8,036 nt of DNA from Calditrichia bacterium (GCA_026991005.1 JALXCH010000103.1:1-8036); one strand, 5' to 3'; shown: positions 1 through 6,308, numbered from the stretch's first letter. The notes: generated from the sequence alone by a model not told the origin. Numbers and translations: made by a program.

Positions 1-223
1 GTACGAAATAGCGACCGGTGAGAAAAATAATGGCCGAAAGAGAGGTCAGCATGGCGCCGCCCATGGGGATGCGCAATCCCTTCAGGGTGACGCCAATGGT
101 TATTTCCATCAATCCCCATAACGCACCAAAAACCGCAATGACTACCGTATCCCGCGTGGTGCTGTGAATGCCACTATCCGTTAGGGATGGGGCAATATTT
201 TCCCGAACCTCAGATCGTTTCAT
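1..223 (-). CDS. Integral membrane protein, N-terminal part (possible ECF-type transporter S component)
   Basis: Only the first 74 codons are in the window; the gene runs off the left edge. The start is the ATG at 223-221, preceded by a GGCAGGGA Shine-Dalgarno at 228-235. That ATG lies inside the last codons of mobA, a 14-nt overlap in a different frame that implies translational coupling. The first 25 or so residues are polar. A hydrophobic stretch rich in Gly, Ala, Leu and Ile follows (about residues 27-47), then a short basic/proline turn (KGLRIP, 48-53) and a second hydrophobic stretch from about 55 to 69. This pattern resembles small multi-helix membrane proteins such as energy-coupling-factor S components, but no decisive motif is visible. 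The operon position suggests a link to molybdenum/tungsten or cofactor metabolism; this is inference. Confidence 0.7.
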   Translation of the reverse strand, partial: MKRSEVRENIAPSLTDSGIHSTTRDTVVIAVFGALWGLMEITIGVTLKGLRIPMGGAMLTSLSAIIFLTGRYFV

Positions 224-821
224 ACATTCCCTGCCTTTCTAAGAAAGAAAAGAGCATCTGTAAATCTGCCCGGGTATTGATGTTCAAAAAATACTCGGGC
301 TGGTAATTTTCTTTCATTTCCCGGGGAAGAACGACCTCAACTGCCTGCAACTGATGCAGAGGCTCACGCAGGCTAAGCCGACCGGTTTCCAGGCACTGTT
401 GTACTGTGGGGAGTGCTTCCCGGGGCCACACTGCCACCATAGGTTCCAGACCTTTGTGAGACACTGCCACCACCGGGCGTCCGGAAGAAATATAGCGAGT
501 AAGTTGCCCCAGCACCGCAGCAGGAAGGAGAGGCACATCGCAGGGCAGCGTTAACAGATACGGAGTGGTGGTGTGGAGCAAGGCGGTGTAAATTCCCCCC
601 AGAGGTCCCCGTCCCGGGGTTACATCCGGATAGACCGATATTCCATCCCGCACCGGAATGGTTCGCTCCCCGGAAATAACCATCACCCGCGATGTGACCT
701 GTAGAGCGGTATCCACAGCATTTTCCAGCAGAGTTTTTCCCTGAATCTCCACCTCACATTTGGGAGCACCGAAACGCGTACTTTTTCCACCGGCAATAAT
801 GGCGGCTGTCAGATCGTTCAT
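210..821 (-). CDS. mobA: Molybdenum cofactor guanylyltransferase MobA
   Basis: Cytoplasmic enzyme that transfers GMP from GTP to Mo-molybdopterin, giving the guanine dinucleotide form (bis-MGD) used by DMSO-reductase-family molybdo- and tungsto-enzymes. The 203-aa length is normal for the family. The N-terminal nucleotide-binding signature is IIAGGKSTRFGAPK (residues 8-21), with the invariant Gly-Gly, Arg and Lys. GRGPLGGI lies at 70-77, the metal-binding Asp sits in LPCDVPLL at 92-99 (D95), EPMVAVW is at 126-132, and the C-terminal NINTRADL motif is at 180-187. The ATG at 821-819 is preceded by CAGGA (826-830). The gene is the first coding region after a structured leader with an intrinsic terminator (845-1048), so its expression is probably set by transcription attenuation. 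Its 3' end overlaps the next gene, a membrane protein. No moa, moe or mog genes are in the window, so the rest of the pathway lies elsewhere. Confidence 0.95.
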   Translation of the reverse strand: MNDLTAAIIAGGKSTRFGAPKCEVEIQGKTLLENAVDTALQVTSRVMVISGERTIPVRDGISVYPDVTPGRGPLGGIYTALLHTTTPYLLTLPCDVPLLPAAVLGQLTRYISSGRPVVAVSHKGLEPMVAVWPREALPTVQQCLETGRLSLREPLHQLQAVEVVLPREMKENYQPEYFLNINTRADLQMLFSFLERQGMYETI

Positions 822-844
822 TTTATCCTGCTATTTTTTGAGAC

Positions 845-877
845 AAAAAAAACCTCCTGCTGAATTGGCAGGAGGTT
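845..877 (-). terminator. Intrinsic terminator of the mobA leader (attenuator)
   Basis: Read on the minus strand, a perfect 10-bp stem (868-877 with 851-860, AACCTCCTGC/GCAGGAGGTT) with a 7-nt loop runs directly into eight U residues (852-845). It lies upstream of mobA, whose ATG is 24 nt past the U run, so it can only act as a conditional terminator. Its loop and 5' arm (860-874) are complementary to an upstream leader segment (931-947). This gives an alternative antiterminator helix of 15 bp with a 2-nt bulge. Confidence 0.92.
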
Positions 878-947
878 CTGTTTGCGAACTTAAAATGAAC
901 CCTGGCGGCACGATAGCCGAAGGATTCATTCTCCTTTGCCAATTCAG
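860..947 (-). promoter_or_regulatory. Antiterminator pairing of the mobA switch
   Basis: On the minus strand, CTGAATTGGCA (947-937) and GGAG (934-931) pair perfectly with CTCC plus TGCCAATTCAG (874-860), leaving only the two A residues at 935-936 bulged. The helix consumes the 3' strand of aptamer stem P1 (928-934) and the 5' arm and loop of the terminator (860-877). P1 plus terminator is therefore exclusive of the antiterminator. The hairpin at 894-930 ends exactly where this helix begins, so the two could stack coaxially. The predicted logic is that ligand bound means P1 closed, terminator formed and mobA off. Confidence 0.75.
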
Positions 948-1048
948 GACAGTTTAAACCGTTAAACCATCCATCGGGCAGGGTAACCGGTTGCCCGTGT
1001 TACCCCAGCGCCCGGCTGCTCCCGGAGGGACCAACCGGATCGGAGAAT
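891..1048 (-). ncRNA. Riboswitch-like structured leader of mobA, probably Moco/Tuco class
   Basis: Minus-strand RNA folds by eye into a closed multi-stem element. P1 is a perfect 7-bp ATTCTCC/GGAGAAT helix (1042-1048 with 928-934). Inside it are a hairpin around 1016-1038, and a long hairpin at 975-1014 with 5 bp, an internal loop, 7 bp, a bulged A, 3 bp and a GCAA (GNRA) tetraloop. A further 11-bp hairpin lies at 947-972 with 4-nt loop CGGT. A fifth hairpin (894-902 with 922-930) follows P1 and shares three bases with it. The position just ahead of mobA, and a GNRA-capped arm inside a multi-stem aptamer, agree with what is known of Moco riboswitches. The class assignment rests mainly on gene context, because I could not align it to the family. 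The structure itself is well supported by the pairing. Confidence 0.7.
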
Positions 1049-1144
1049 AACCTAATTTTTGTAGAGCAGACGTTTCTTATTTAAAACGAGGTTGTTACAA
1101 TTAAAATTATTGAACGCTAAAATTATAAGCCCAAATCACGATAT

Positions 1145-1173
1145 ATTTTAACAAAAATATTTAGTTTAAGCAA
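1145..1173 (-). promoter_or_regulatory. Candidate promoter of the mobA leader
   Basis: On the minus strand, TTGCTT (1173-1168) is followed after exactly 17 nt by TAAAAT (1150-1145), a five-of-six match to the -10 consensus with a weak -35. Transcription would start near 1138, about 90 nt before aptamer stem P1. A perfect TATAAT at 1127-1122 is an alternative -10 but has no good -35 at normal spacing. The region is AT-rich, so chance matches are likely. Confidence 0.4.
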
Positions 1174-1489
1174 GAAATAATATCAGAAATTCCCGGTCTC
1201 TGGTTAAAAAAGATACAACAAAAACCTCTTCTGGTTAATTTTATCAGGAATCAGAACCTGAGGAGGAACACTTATCCCGGATATAAAATCAAAAGATTTT
1301 TAGCAAATTGGCAGGTCATCTGGTGTGGATTGTGGTGTATCAGCCCGGGGTATTTATTCAAAAATAAGCTGTGAGTTTGTTGATTCGGTTTTGTTCTGGA
1401 GAATGGTTGCAGAGAGAAGCAGGCTGAGTTGGTCTATATTCTGTGGGTGGATTGTCCGCTTCGGTAATCTTAAAGGAAATTGGTTTCTC
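1174..1489. other. Intergenic stretch without a recognisable gene
   Basis: About 316 bases between the end of coaD and the mobA leader promoter, both on the minus strand. I see no convincing coding region, RNA gene or strong terminator for the coaD transcript. Two weak inverted repeats are present: CCTCTTCTG (1225-1233) with CAGAA (1252-1256) and GAGG (1260-1263), and an AT-only-stacked AAAATC/GATTTT hairpin at 1285-1300. An AGGAGG at 1260-1265 has no start codon at suitable distance. A 62-codon open frame on the plus strand from 1325 has no ribosome binding site and no recognisable protein character. Confidence 0.6.
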
Positions 1490-1981
1490 TCACATTTTCC
1501 CGAACTTTTTTAGCAGAGTCTCCTTCACGATGGAAGGGACAAATGCGGAAACATCGCCTCCCAGGCGAGCCACTTCTTTAACAATGGTGGAATTCAAATA
1601 GGAATAATTTTCGTGGGGCATCATAAACACCGTGGTGACTTCGTTTTCCAGGCGACGGTTCATCAGTGCCATCTGAAGTTCGTACTCAAAGTCCGAAACA
1701 GCACGTAGCCCGCGGATGATAGCAATTGCCCCTTTTTGCCGGGCAAAATCCACCAGCAATCCTTCGAACGCTTCTACGGAAACATTGTGGTTAATTTTCC
1801 TTTCTTGAAGCACCTGATTAATTAAATCAACTCGCTCTTGCATGGTGAACAGAGGCTGTTTGTGCGGATTCATGGCAATGGTGATGATGATGTGGTCAAA
1901 GAGCCGTCTGGCGCGATCCAGAATATCCAGATGTCCGTTGGTAATGGGATCGAAAGTTCCAGGATAGAGGGCGATTCTCAT
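1490..1981 (-). CDS. coaD: Phosphopantetheine adenylyltransferase CoaD
   Basis: Catalyses the penultimate step of coenzyme A synthesis: 4'-phosphopantetheine plus ATP gives dephospho-CoA plus pyrophosphate. The 163-aa length matches the usual hexameric bacterial enzyme of about 160 aa. Nucleotidyltransferase signatures are complete. PGTFDPITNGHLD at 7-19 carries the catalytic His17 of the TxGH motif, Lys41 matches the substrate-binding lysine, RGLRAVSDFEYE at 90-101 contains the conserved Arg, and the family's SSxxVK-like segment appears as YLNSTIVKEVA at 128-138. The ATG overlaps the rsmD stop codon (ATGA, 1981-1978), so the two are translationally coupled. The rsmD-coaD pair is a conserved neighbourhood in many bacteria. 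It is the last gene of the minus-strand operon that begins near 6384, and no clear terminator follows. Confidence 0.97.
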   Translation of the reverse strand: MRIALYPGTFDPITNGHLDILDRARRLFDHIIITIAMNPHKQPLFTMQERVDLINQVLQERKINHNVSVEAFEGLLVDFARQKGAIAIIRGLRAVSDFEYELQMALMNRRLENEVTTVFMMPHENYSYLNSTIVKEVARLGGDVSAFVPSIVKETLLKKFGKM

Positions 1982-2529
1982 TCTACACCTTTTCTTCCGA
2001 AAAATGTAATGATACTGCGATCAAACTTTTTCTGGCGCAATACCTCGTACACATTGGTTTCCCATTCTATATCGTGGGTACGCTCACTTTCCAGAACGAA
2101 AATCCCATATTCGGCCAGGTTTTCGGGTAAAAATACCAGAGGTAACAGTTCAATGAAACGATTCCATTTAAAAGGTGGATCGGCAAAGATTAAATCAAAA
2201 GGTTCCTTATTTTGTTTGAGGAAGGTGAGTACGTTTTTTCGAATAACGAACACCGGTTCCTGAATGGGTAAACGTGCCAGGTTTTTTTTAAGCACTTTGA
2301 TGGAGTTGTAAGAATTTTCCACGAAAGTTACACTTTCTGCACCCCTGCTTAAAGCTTCTATTCCCAGACTCCCCGAGCCGGCAAAGAGATCAAGCACCCG
2401 GCAATCTACAACAAAATCGTCCAGAACGCTAAAGATGTGCTCTTTAATCCGATCGGTTGTAGGCCGTATAGATTGATTTTTGGCTGAATACAGGTGATGA
2501 CCTTTGTACTTTCCGGCAATTATACGCAT
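1978..2529 (-). CDS. rsmD: 16S rRNA (guanine966-N2)-methyltransferase RsmD
   Basis: SAM-dependent methyltransferase that modifies G966 of 16S rRNA (E. coli numbering) in the assembled small-subunit particle. From the ATG at 2529 it has 183 aa, typical of the family. N-terminal MRIIAGKYKG corresponds to the RIIxGxxRG opening of RsmD. RPTTDRIKEHIF is at 22-33, the SAM-binding motif DLFAGSGSLGIEAL at 47-60, and the catalytic motif appears as DPPF (117-120) where DPPY is more usual; Phe is tolerated in this position. An in-frame TTG at 2541 would add four residues. The ATG is preferred because MRIIAG is the canonical N terminus, although neither start has a clear Shine-Dalgarno. Translation may be coupled to the upstream gene, which stops at 2545. 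It overlaps coaD by 4 nt. Confidence 0.95.
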   Translation of the reverse strand: MRIIAGKYKGHHLYSAKNQSIRPTTDRIKEHIFSVLDDFVVDCRVLDLFAGSGSLGIEALSRGAESVTFVENSYNSIKVLKKNLARLPIQEPVFVIRKNVLTFLKQNKEPFDLIFADPPFKWNRFIELLPLVFLPENLAEYGIFVLESERTHDIEWETNVYEVLRQKKFDRSIITFFGRKGVE

Positions 2530-2544
2530 GGGATTTCGCAAAGA

Positions 2545-3624
2545 TTATTTTATATTGTAGAATGTAAACGAAATTCGACTTGAGAGATTTTTATCCGAAA
2601 TAGATGCCAGATTATAAAAAAATAACGTTGCTTTGTTAATCCGAATCATGGGATAGTGTTGAATCATGTCCGAGAGAAAACGAATAAGATTCTCCCGGGT
2701 TCCGTTTAAGTGGAGGTAATAACGAATCAGATTGTATTTTGCCTGAGAAATAACTTTTCCCCGTTTAAGTTTGGCGACTGTTATATGATTGTTTTCGGCC
2801 AATTGCTTCAATTCTGCTTCAATGTTCTGAGGCTGAACAGTGATATTAATGGATTGATTGTGAGGTGGAATGCGAGATGGCATAACCTTCGCTGAAAAGT
2901 CGGCGTAATATTGAGTTTTATCGTTTTCAAATTTGTCCTGCACAGAAAGTATGCGGAAAGGAAGCTTGGGGAAATTGTGTTTTAATGCCAGGTGAAACTG
3001 AGCAATTTTTTCTCGCGAATCCGCCAGAACGGTCAGGTCAATTTCTTTGGGAGTAACCACCATTAATGCAATTTTCGTTGTTTTGGGACGACGCTGAATC
3101 ATTTCCTGCAACTGAGTGACAATAAATTGGTTGTAAGCCAAATTTTCCTGGAAAATGGACAAAATTTCCGGATCGGGTTTCGATGGTTGGGTTTCTGTTT
3201 CCGTTTTTGCCTTCACTTCCGCTACCGGTTTCTCCGGAACTGCCTGTTTTTTCCCGGATGTTAAAATCAAAATTAAAACAATCACCAGTCCAATAATGCC
3301 TACTGTAAAACCAATGAACATCCCTTTCTTCCCATTTCCCGAAAACGAGAAGGTTTCTTCCTCACTGTATTCCCTGGATGAAGATAAAACGGTTGATTCG
3401 GATTTTTCTTCTTCTTTTAATTCGGAAACAAAAGGTTCAGCAGCGCTTTCTTCAATTTGTTTATCGGAGCGAGGAACCAGCGATTCGGTGGAATCGAAAG
3501 AAAGATCAATAGATTCATCTAGAATGGTGCTGGCCGGTGCCGTTGGGGCTTGAGCTTCCGTCTTCTCTTCGGTTGCTGCGGTCGTTTTTATTGGTGAAGC
3601 GGTTTTTAAATTAACCTTCACCAT
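2545..3624 (-). CDS. PilN/PilO-like bitopic membrane protein of a pilus/secretion-type assembly system
   Basis: 359 aa. Residues 1-9 (MVKVNLKTA) recall the conserved N-terminal tail by which PilN docks onto PilM. Residues about 10-97 are low complexity: Ser, Thr, Glu and Ala rich, and acidic. One transmembrane helix lies at about 101-122, followed by a charged linker to 150. The outer part has a helical segment (155-180) and two regions with the look of PilN/PilO ferredoxin-like folds, at about 182-248 and 290-359. The second contains NLIRFLSDMIQHYPMIRINKAT-type wording (312-333), typical of PilO. It may therefore combine the PilN and PilO roles in one chain. The ATG at 3624 has a GGGGGA ribosome binding site a few bases upstream and lies 26 nt after the PilM-like gene. 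No single diagnostic motif was found; the assignment comes from topology, fold-like patterns and context. Confidence 0.6.
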   Translation of the reverse strand: MVKVNLKTASPIKTTAATEEKTEAQAPTAPASTILDESIDLSFDSTESLVPRSDKQIEESAAEPFVSELKEEEKSESTVLSSSREYSEEETFSFSGNGKKGMFIGFTVGIIGLVIVLILILTSGKKQAVPEKPVAEVKAKTETETQPSKPDPEILSIFQENLAYNQFIVTQLQEMIQRRPKTTKIALMVVTPKEIDLTVLADSREKIAQFHLALKHNFPKLPFRILSVQDKFENDKTQYYADFSAKVMPSRIPPHNQSINITVQPQNIEAELKQLAENNHITVAKLKRGKVISQAKYNLIRYYLHLNGTRENLIRFLSDMIQHYPMIRINKATLFFYNLASISDKNLSSRISFTFYNIK

Positions 3625-3650
3625 GATAGAATCCCCCTTTTTAATCGGAG

Positions 3651-4592
3651 TTAAAATATGTTTGAGATTGGTTGAATCATTTGATAAAGGCGATCCGATG
3701 AAATTTCCTGACTTTCGGCTGCCAGTCGAAATACATCTGTATTTTCCAGATTAAATAGCTGGATGGGAATGGAAGTTTGCGCTTGCAACGGATCAATCCA
3801 TTCTCGTTTAAAGTGAAAACCAAACATAAATATGGATTTAAATTGAAATCGTGGTTTATCCAGCACCGAAGGTTGCTGAAGCTCATCAATAAATACATCG
3901 AAACGAGAGAGAAGATCGTCATCTTCAATCTGTTCAATGGATTCTAACTCGGAATTGTAGGGATGGAACTGATATTCCAGAAAATTCTGGGAGTTAGAAA
4001 CAATCACATCGTACCCTCGTCGTTGCCATCCTAACAAAAGCAGGTCACCTTCTAAATTGGGGTAAATAGTGCGTAAAAATTCTTCAACCGGAAAGCAGTC
4101 CGGGGTTACCGTTTCTAAATTCATCTGGGCCCGGGAGGCAATATCTTCAAAAAATTCCAGAACCTTTTTCCGAATGGCAAGTAGTAAAATCTCCTGAAAA
4201 TTTTCGCGCTGGATTAAATATTCAGGAAGATAAACATGGTAATTTTCCGGTTTCTCCCCCCAGTATTTTTCTATGGAATAAGCAGCCACTTCCGGGTACT
4301 TTTCAGCTGGAATGGTTGAATCCACAGGCAAACGTTTAATTAAAGAAAAACGTGCCGGAATAGAAAAACGCACAGTTTCCGGGTTCAGCTCGTATTTTTG
4401 AGCAATAGCAGAGAGATGATTGGCAATTTGCTTGATAGCCGAGGTTTGACTTTGACCGATGGTTTGATAATTAATTGAAATGGGCAGTGAATCACTCACT
4501 GCCCTTCGAATATGTAACGTTTGGCCATCAATATTCATTTCCGTCCAGAGGAAAAAATCCTCCTGGAAAGATATGCTATGAATGTGCTTCAC
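3651..4592 (-). CDS. PilM-like (actin-fold) cytoplasmic assembly protein, degenerate
   Basis: 313 aa, soluble, no signal peptide or membrane helix. Several segments follow the PilM/GspL-cytoplasmic layout. Residues about 88-107 contain RFSIPARFSLIKRLPVDS, like the PilM strand 'SLP...vR.i.lP'. A following helix has PEVAAYSIEKYWGE (about 115-128). A segment at about 180-200 (LLLLGWQRRGYDVIVSNSQN) sits where PilM has its second phosphate-binding strand (DxGxxxT). The acidic residue and the DxG signature expected there are missing, so ATP binding may have been lost. The start is GTG at 4592, with an AAGGGGA site about 6 nt upstream; the gap from the upstream gene is 14 nt. Its place between a prepilin-like gene and a PilN/PilO-like gene is the main support. 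It could alternatively be a lineage-specific scaffold protein. Confidence 0.55.
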   Translation of the reverse strand: MKHIHSISFQEDFFLWTEMNIDGQTLHIRRAVSDSLPISINYQTIGQSQTSAIKQIANHLSAIAQKYELNPETVRFSIPARFSLIKRLPVDSTIPAEKYPEVAAYSIEKYWGEKPENYHVYLPEYLIQRENFQEILLLAIRKKVLEFFEDIASRAQMNLETVTPDCFPVEEFLRTIYPNLEGDLLLLGWQRRGYDVIVSNSQNFLEYQFHPYNSELESIEQIEDDDLLSRFDVFIDELQQPSVLDKPRFQFKSIFMFGFHFKREWIDPLQAQTSIPIQLFNLENTDVFRLAAESQEISSDRLYQMIQPISNIF

Positions 4593-4606
4593 CGAAATCC
4601 CCTTCG

Positions 4607-6304
4607 CTATTGATTCTCCCAGCTTTTTTCACCGTCTTTCATGTAACCGTGATTAATATGTTTTTTATAAAAAATCACATAAACAGGTTCTTTTTCTCCT
4701 TCCAGGGCATGAAGCAGATCTTTTTCCAGTTTTTTAGATGCTTCGCGAAATAATTGTGCTTCATTGGCATCGAAACTTTGCTTCATCTGGTTCAACAATT
4801 CGATGGCCGGTTCGAAAGCCGCAGCACCGGATTCGTATCGTTTGCGGAACCGTCGGGAAAGCTTGCTGGCTGCTACAACAGAATCTAACCGGGACAATTT
4901 CTTTTTATAGTACATTAGCTTCTGTTCCAGATCGCTCAGATTCCCCGTTTCGATGCGCGTTGCCAGCGTATCCATGGGATTTAAAATATCTTCGATTGCC
5001 GGCTTCAGTACCGAAAGTTTTTTCTCCCTCTGTACTAGCTTCACAAAATTGCCCACCTCTTTCGCATATCGGTAGAAGAAAACATTCTCCAGATCCGAAA
5101 ATTCTGCCATAATCTCTTTCAAATCCAGCAAAATGTCTGATTTTTTGCGCAAAACCAGCCGATTCTGATTCAATCGGGCTTTGGTGCGGGCAATTATGGA
5201 ATCCAGGGAATCAATCTGAGCATAAATTGCCACATTTTTAATTGGTTCAATGTCGGCTACAAATAGCTGGTGAAATTTGTCCAGCAGGTTGGGGCACTCT
5301 ACCGTAATGTGACGCCCGTCTGCGGTATCAATAAGGTACAATTCATTACAATCCGGGCAGTAAAAATTATCCTGATTTAGGTGAACCAGAATAGAGTCGG
5401 TTTCGTTTAGCTTGCTTAATCCGTATTTCTGGGTAAGAATAAAGAAATCGGGGCTGAGGAATTTCTGGTGTAATTCTTCCAGATTTTGTCGCTCGGCGTT
5501 TAATTTGCCCTGCTCTTCGTTTACATCAACTGTGGTAAAGTTCGCCAGGCTGGTGTTGATGCGATCCATAAATTTCTTTAATCGATCTGGCACACTGGAG
5601 ACTTTTACAATATCGGTATTCTTAATTTTATTAATAAATTTCTGAATTTTTTGATATTCCTGATTCCAGTATTCGTTAACCGTTTCTCGCTCTACGTTGG
5701 GGAAATAATAATTTATGGAATCCACATAATTAATCGCTTTTAGAATCCCCTCCTGGAGGGAATAATCGGAAACCCGTTCCCGCAAATCGCGCAACGAGTC
5801 CACAAAAAGTTTCGTGCGGCTAAAGTTAGGAAAGGTAGTACTGGAATCGAATTGCTGGATGTCCCGCATAATTTCCTGGCTTTTCATTAAAATATCTTCA
5901 TATTTCCGGAAATAACGCTCGTTACCTACCAGGTCGCCCGCAATTTCGTACGCAGCCAGGGAGAGATCCGAAATATTTTTAATGCTGGCAATTTCCAGTA
6001 TATTGTTGATAACCGTTAAAAAACTTCGGGTTAATGAAACCAGGGTTTGCCGCTGATGTAAGCCAGAATCACTTTGTACAAAATTTAATAATTTGTTCAG
6101 CGAATCGGTGTAAGCTTCGTTCGCCCGGTAGTAAAACGCCTCCGCTTCTGCTAAACTGTTAATGTTATTTCGGCATTTTTTGGTAATCTGATCTTCTTCT
6201 TTCCAGATTTTATTTGGAATAAGAATAACCGCCACTAAAAGTAACGATAACAAAACAATCAGTATTTCAAGGATGATGGAGCCTCGGGAGTACTTATCAG
6301 CCAT
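4607..6304 (-). CDS. Large prepilin-like protein with coiled coils and a CxxC...C knuckle
   Basis: 565 aa. The start is the ATG at 6304, chosen for the GGAGG at 6309-6313 five bases... upstream; longer in-frame starts up to 6406 overlap the promoter and lack a binding site. The N terminus reads MADKYSRG, then SIILEILIVLLSLLLVAVIL. This is a class III (type IV prepilin) signal: cleavage after Gly8, Glu at +5 of the mature chain (E13) and a hydrophobic helix to about 29. The remaining 530 or so residues are mostly charged helix with heptad-like segments (about 40-150, 210-300, 350-535). A compact cysteine motif interrupts them: CPDC at 316-319 and ECP at 336-338, resembling the CP..Y..CP knuckle of some GspG/pilin-like proteins and possibly a metal site. 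Usual pilins and pseudopilins have 120-250 aa, so this is far larger. It is first in the operon with PilM- and PilN/PilO-like genes. The protein family itself I do not recognise. Confidence 0.75.
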   Translation of the reverse strand: MADKYSRGSIILEILIVLLSLLLVAVILIPNKIWKEEDQITKKCRNNINSLAEAEAFYYRANEAYTDSLNKLLNFVQSDSGLHQRQTLVSLTRSFLTVINNILEIASIKNISDLSLAAYEIAGDLVGNERYFRKYEDILMKSQEIMRDIQQFDSSTTFPNFSRTKLFVDSLRDLRERVSDYSLQEGILKAINYVDSINYYFPNVERETVNEYWNQEYQKIQKFINKIKNTDIVKVSSVPDRLKKFMDRINTSLANFTTVDVNEEQGKLNAERQNLEELHQKFLSPDFFILTQKYGLSKLNETDSILVHLNQDNFYCPDCNELYLIDTADGRHITVECPNLLDKFHQLFVADIEPIKNVAIYAQIDSLDSIIARTKARLNQNRLVLRKKSDILLDLKEIMAEFSDLENVFFYRYAKEVGNFVKLVQREKKLSVLKPAIEDILNPMDTLATRIETGNLSDLEQKLMYYKKKLSRLDSVVAASKLSRRFRKRYESGAAAFEPAIELLNQMKQSFDANEAQLFREASKKLEKDLLHALEGEKEPVYVIFYKKHINHGYMKDGEKSWENQ

Positions 6305-6308
6305 TATT

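Noticed and set aside
1016..1040. Resemblance of the plus-strand GGAGGGACCAACCGG to the core of a SAM-I riboswitch
   Set aside because: The other conserved SAM-I segments are absent in the right order, and the surrounding helices, terminator and gene are all oriented on the minus strand.
1260..1265. AGGAGG that looks like a strong ribosome binding site
   Set aside because: No ATG, GTG or TTG at usable spacing followed by an open frame.
1285..1300. AAAATC-AAAA-GATTTT hairpin as a coaD terminator
   Set aside because: Stem is almost entirely A-T and is not followed by a U run on the minus strand.
1325..1513. 62-codon open frame on the plus strand overlapping the end of coaD
   Set aside because: No ribosome binding site, no recognisable protein features, and it runs antisense into coaD.
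1838..2263. 141-codon plus-strand frame across the coaD-rsmD junction
   Set aside because: Antisense to two clearly identified genes; low-complexity, unstructured composition typical of a shadow frame.
4738..5112. 124-codon plus-strand frame inside the prepilin-like gene
   Set aside because: Antisense shadow with Pro/Ser/Arg-rich composition and no start signal.
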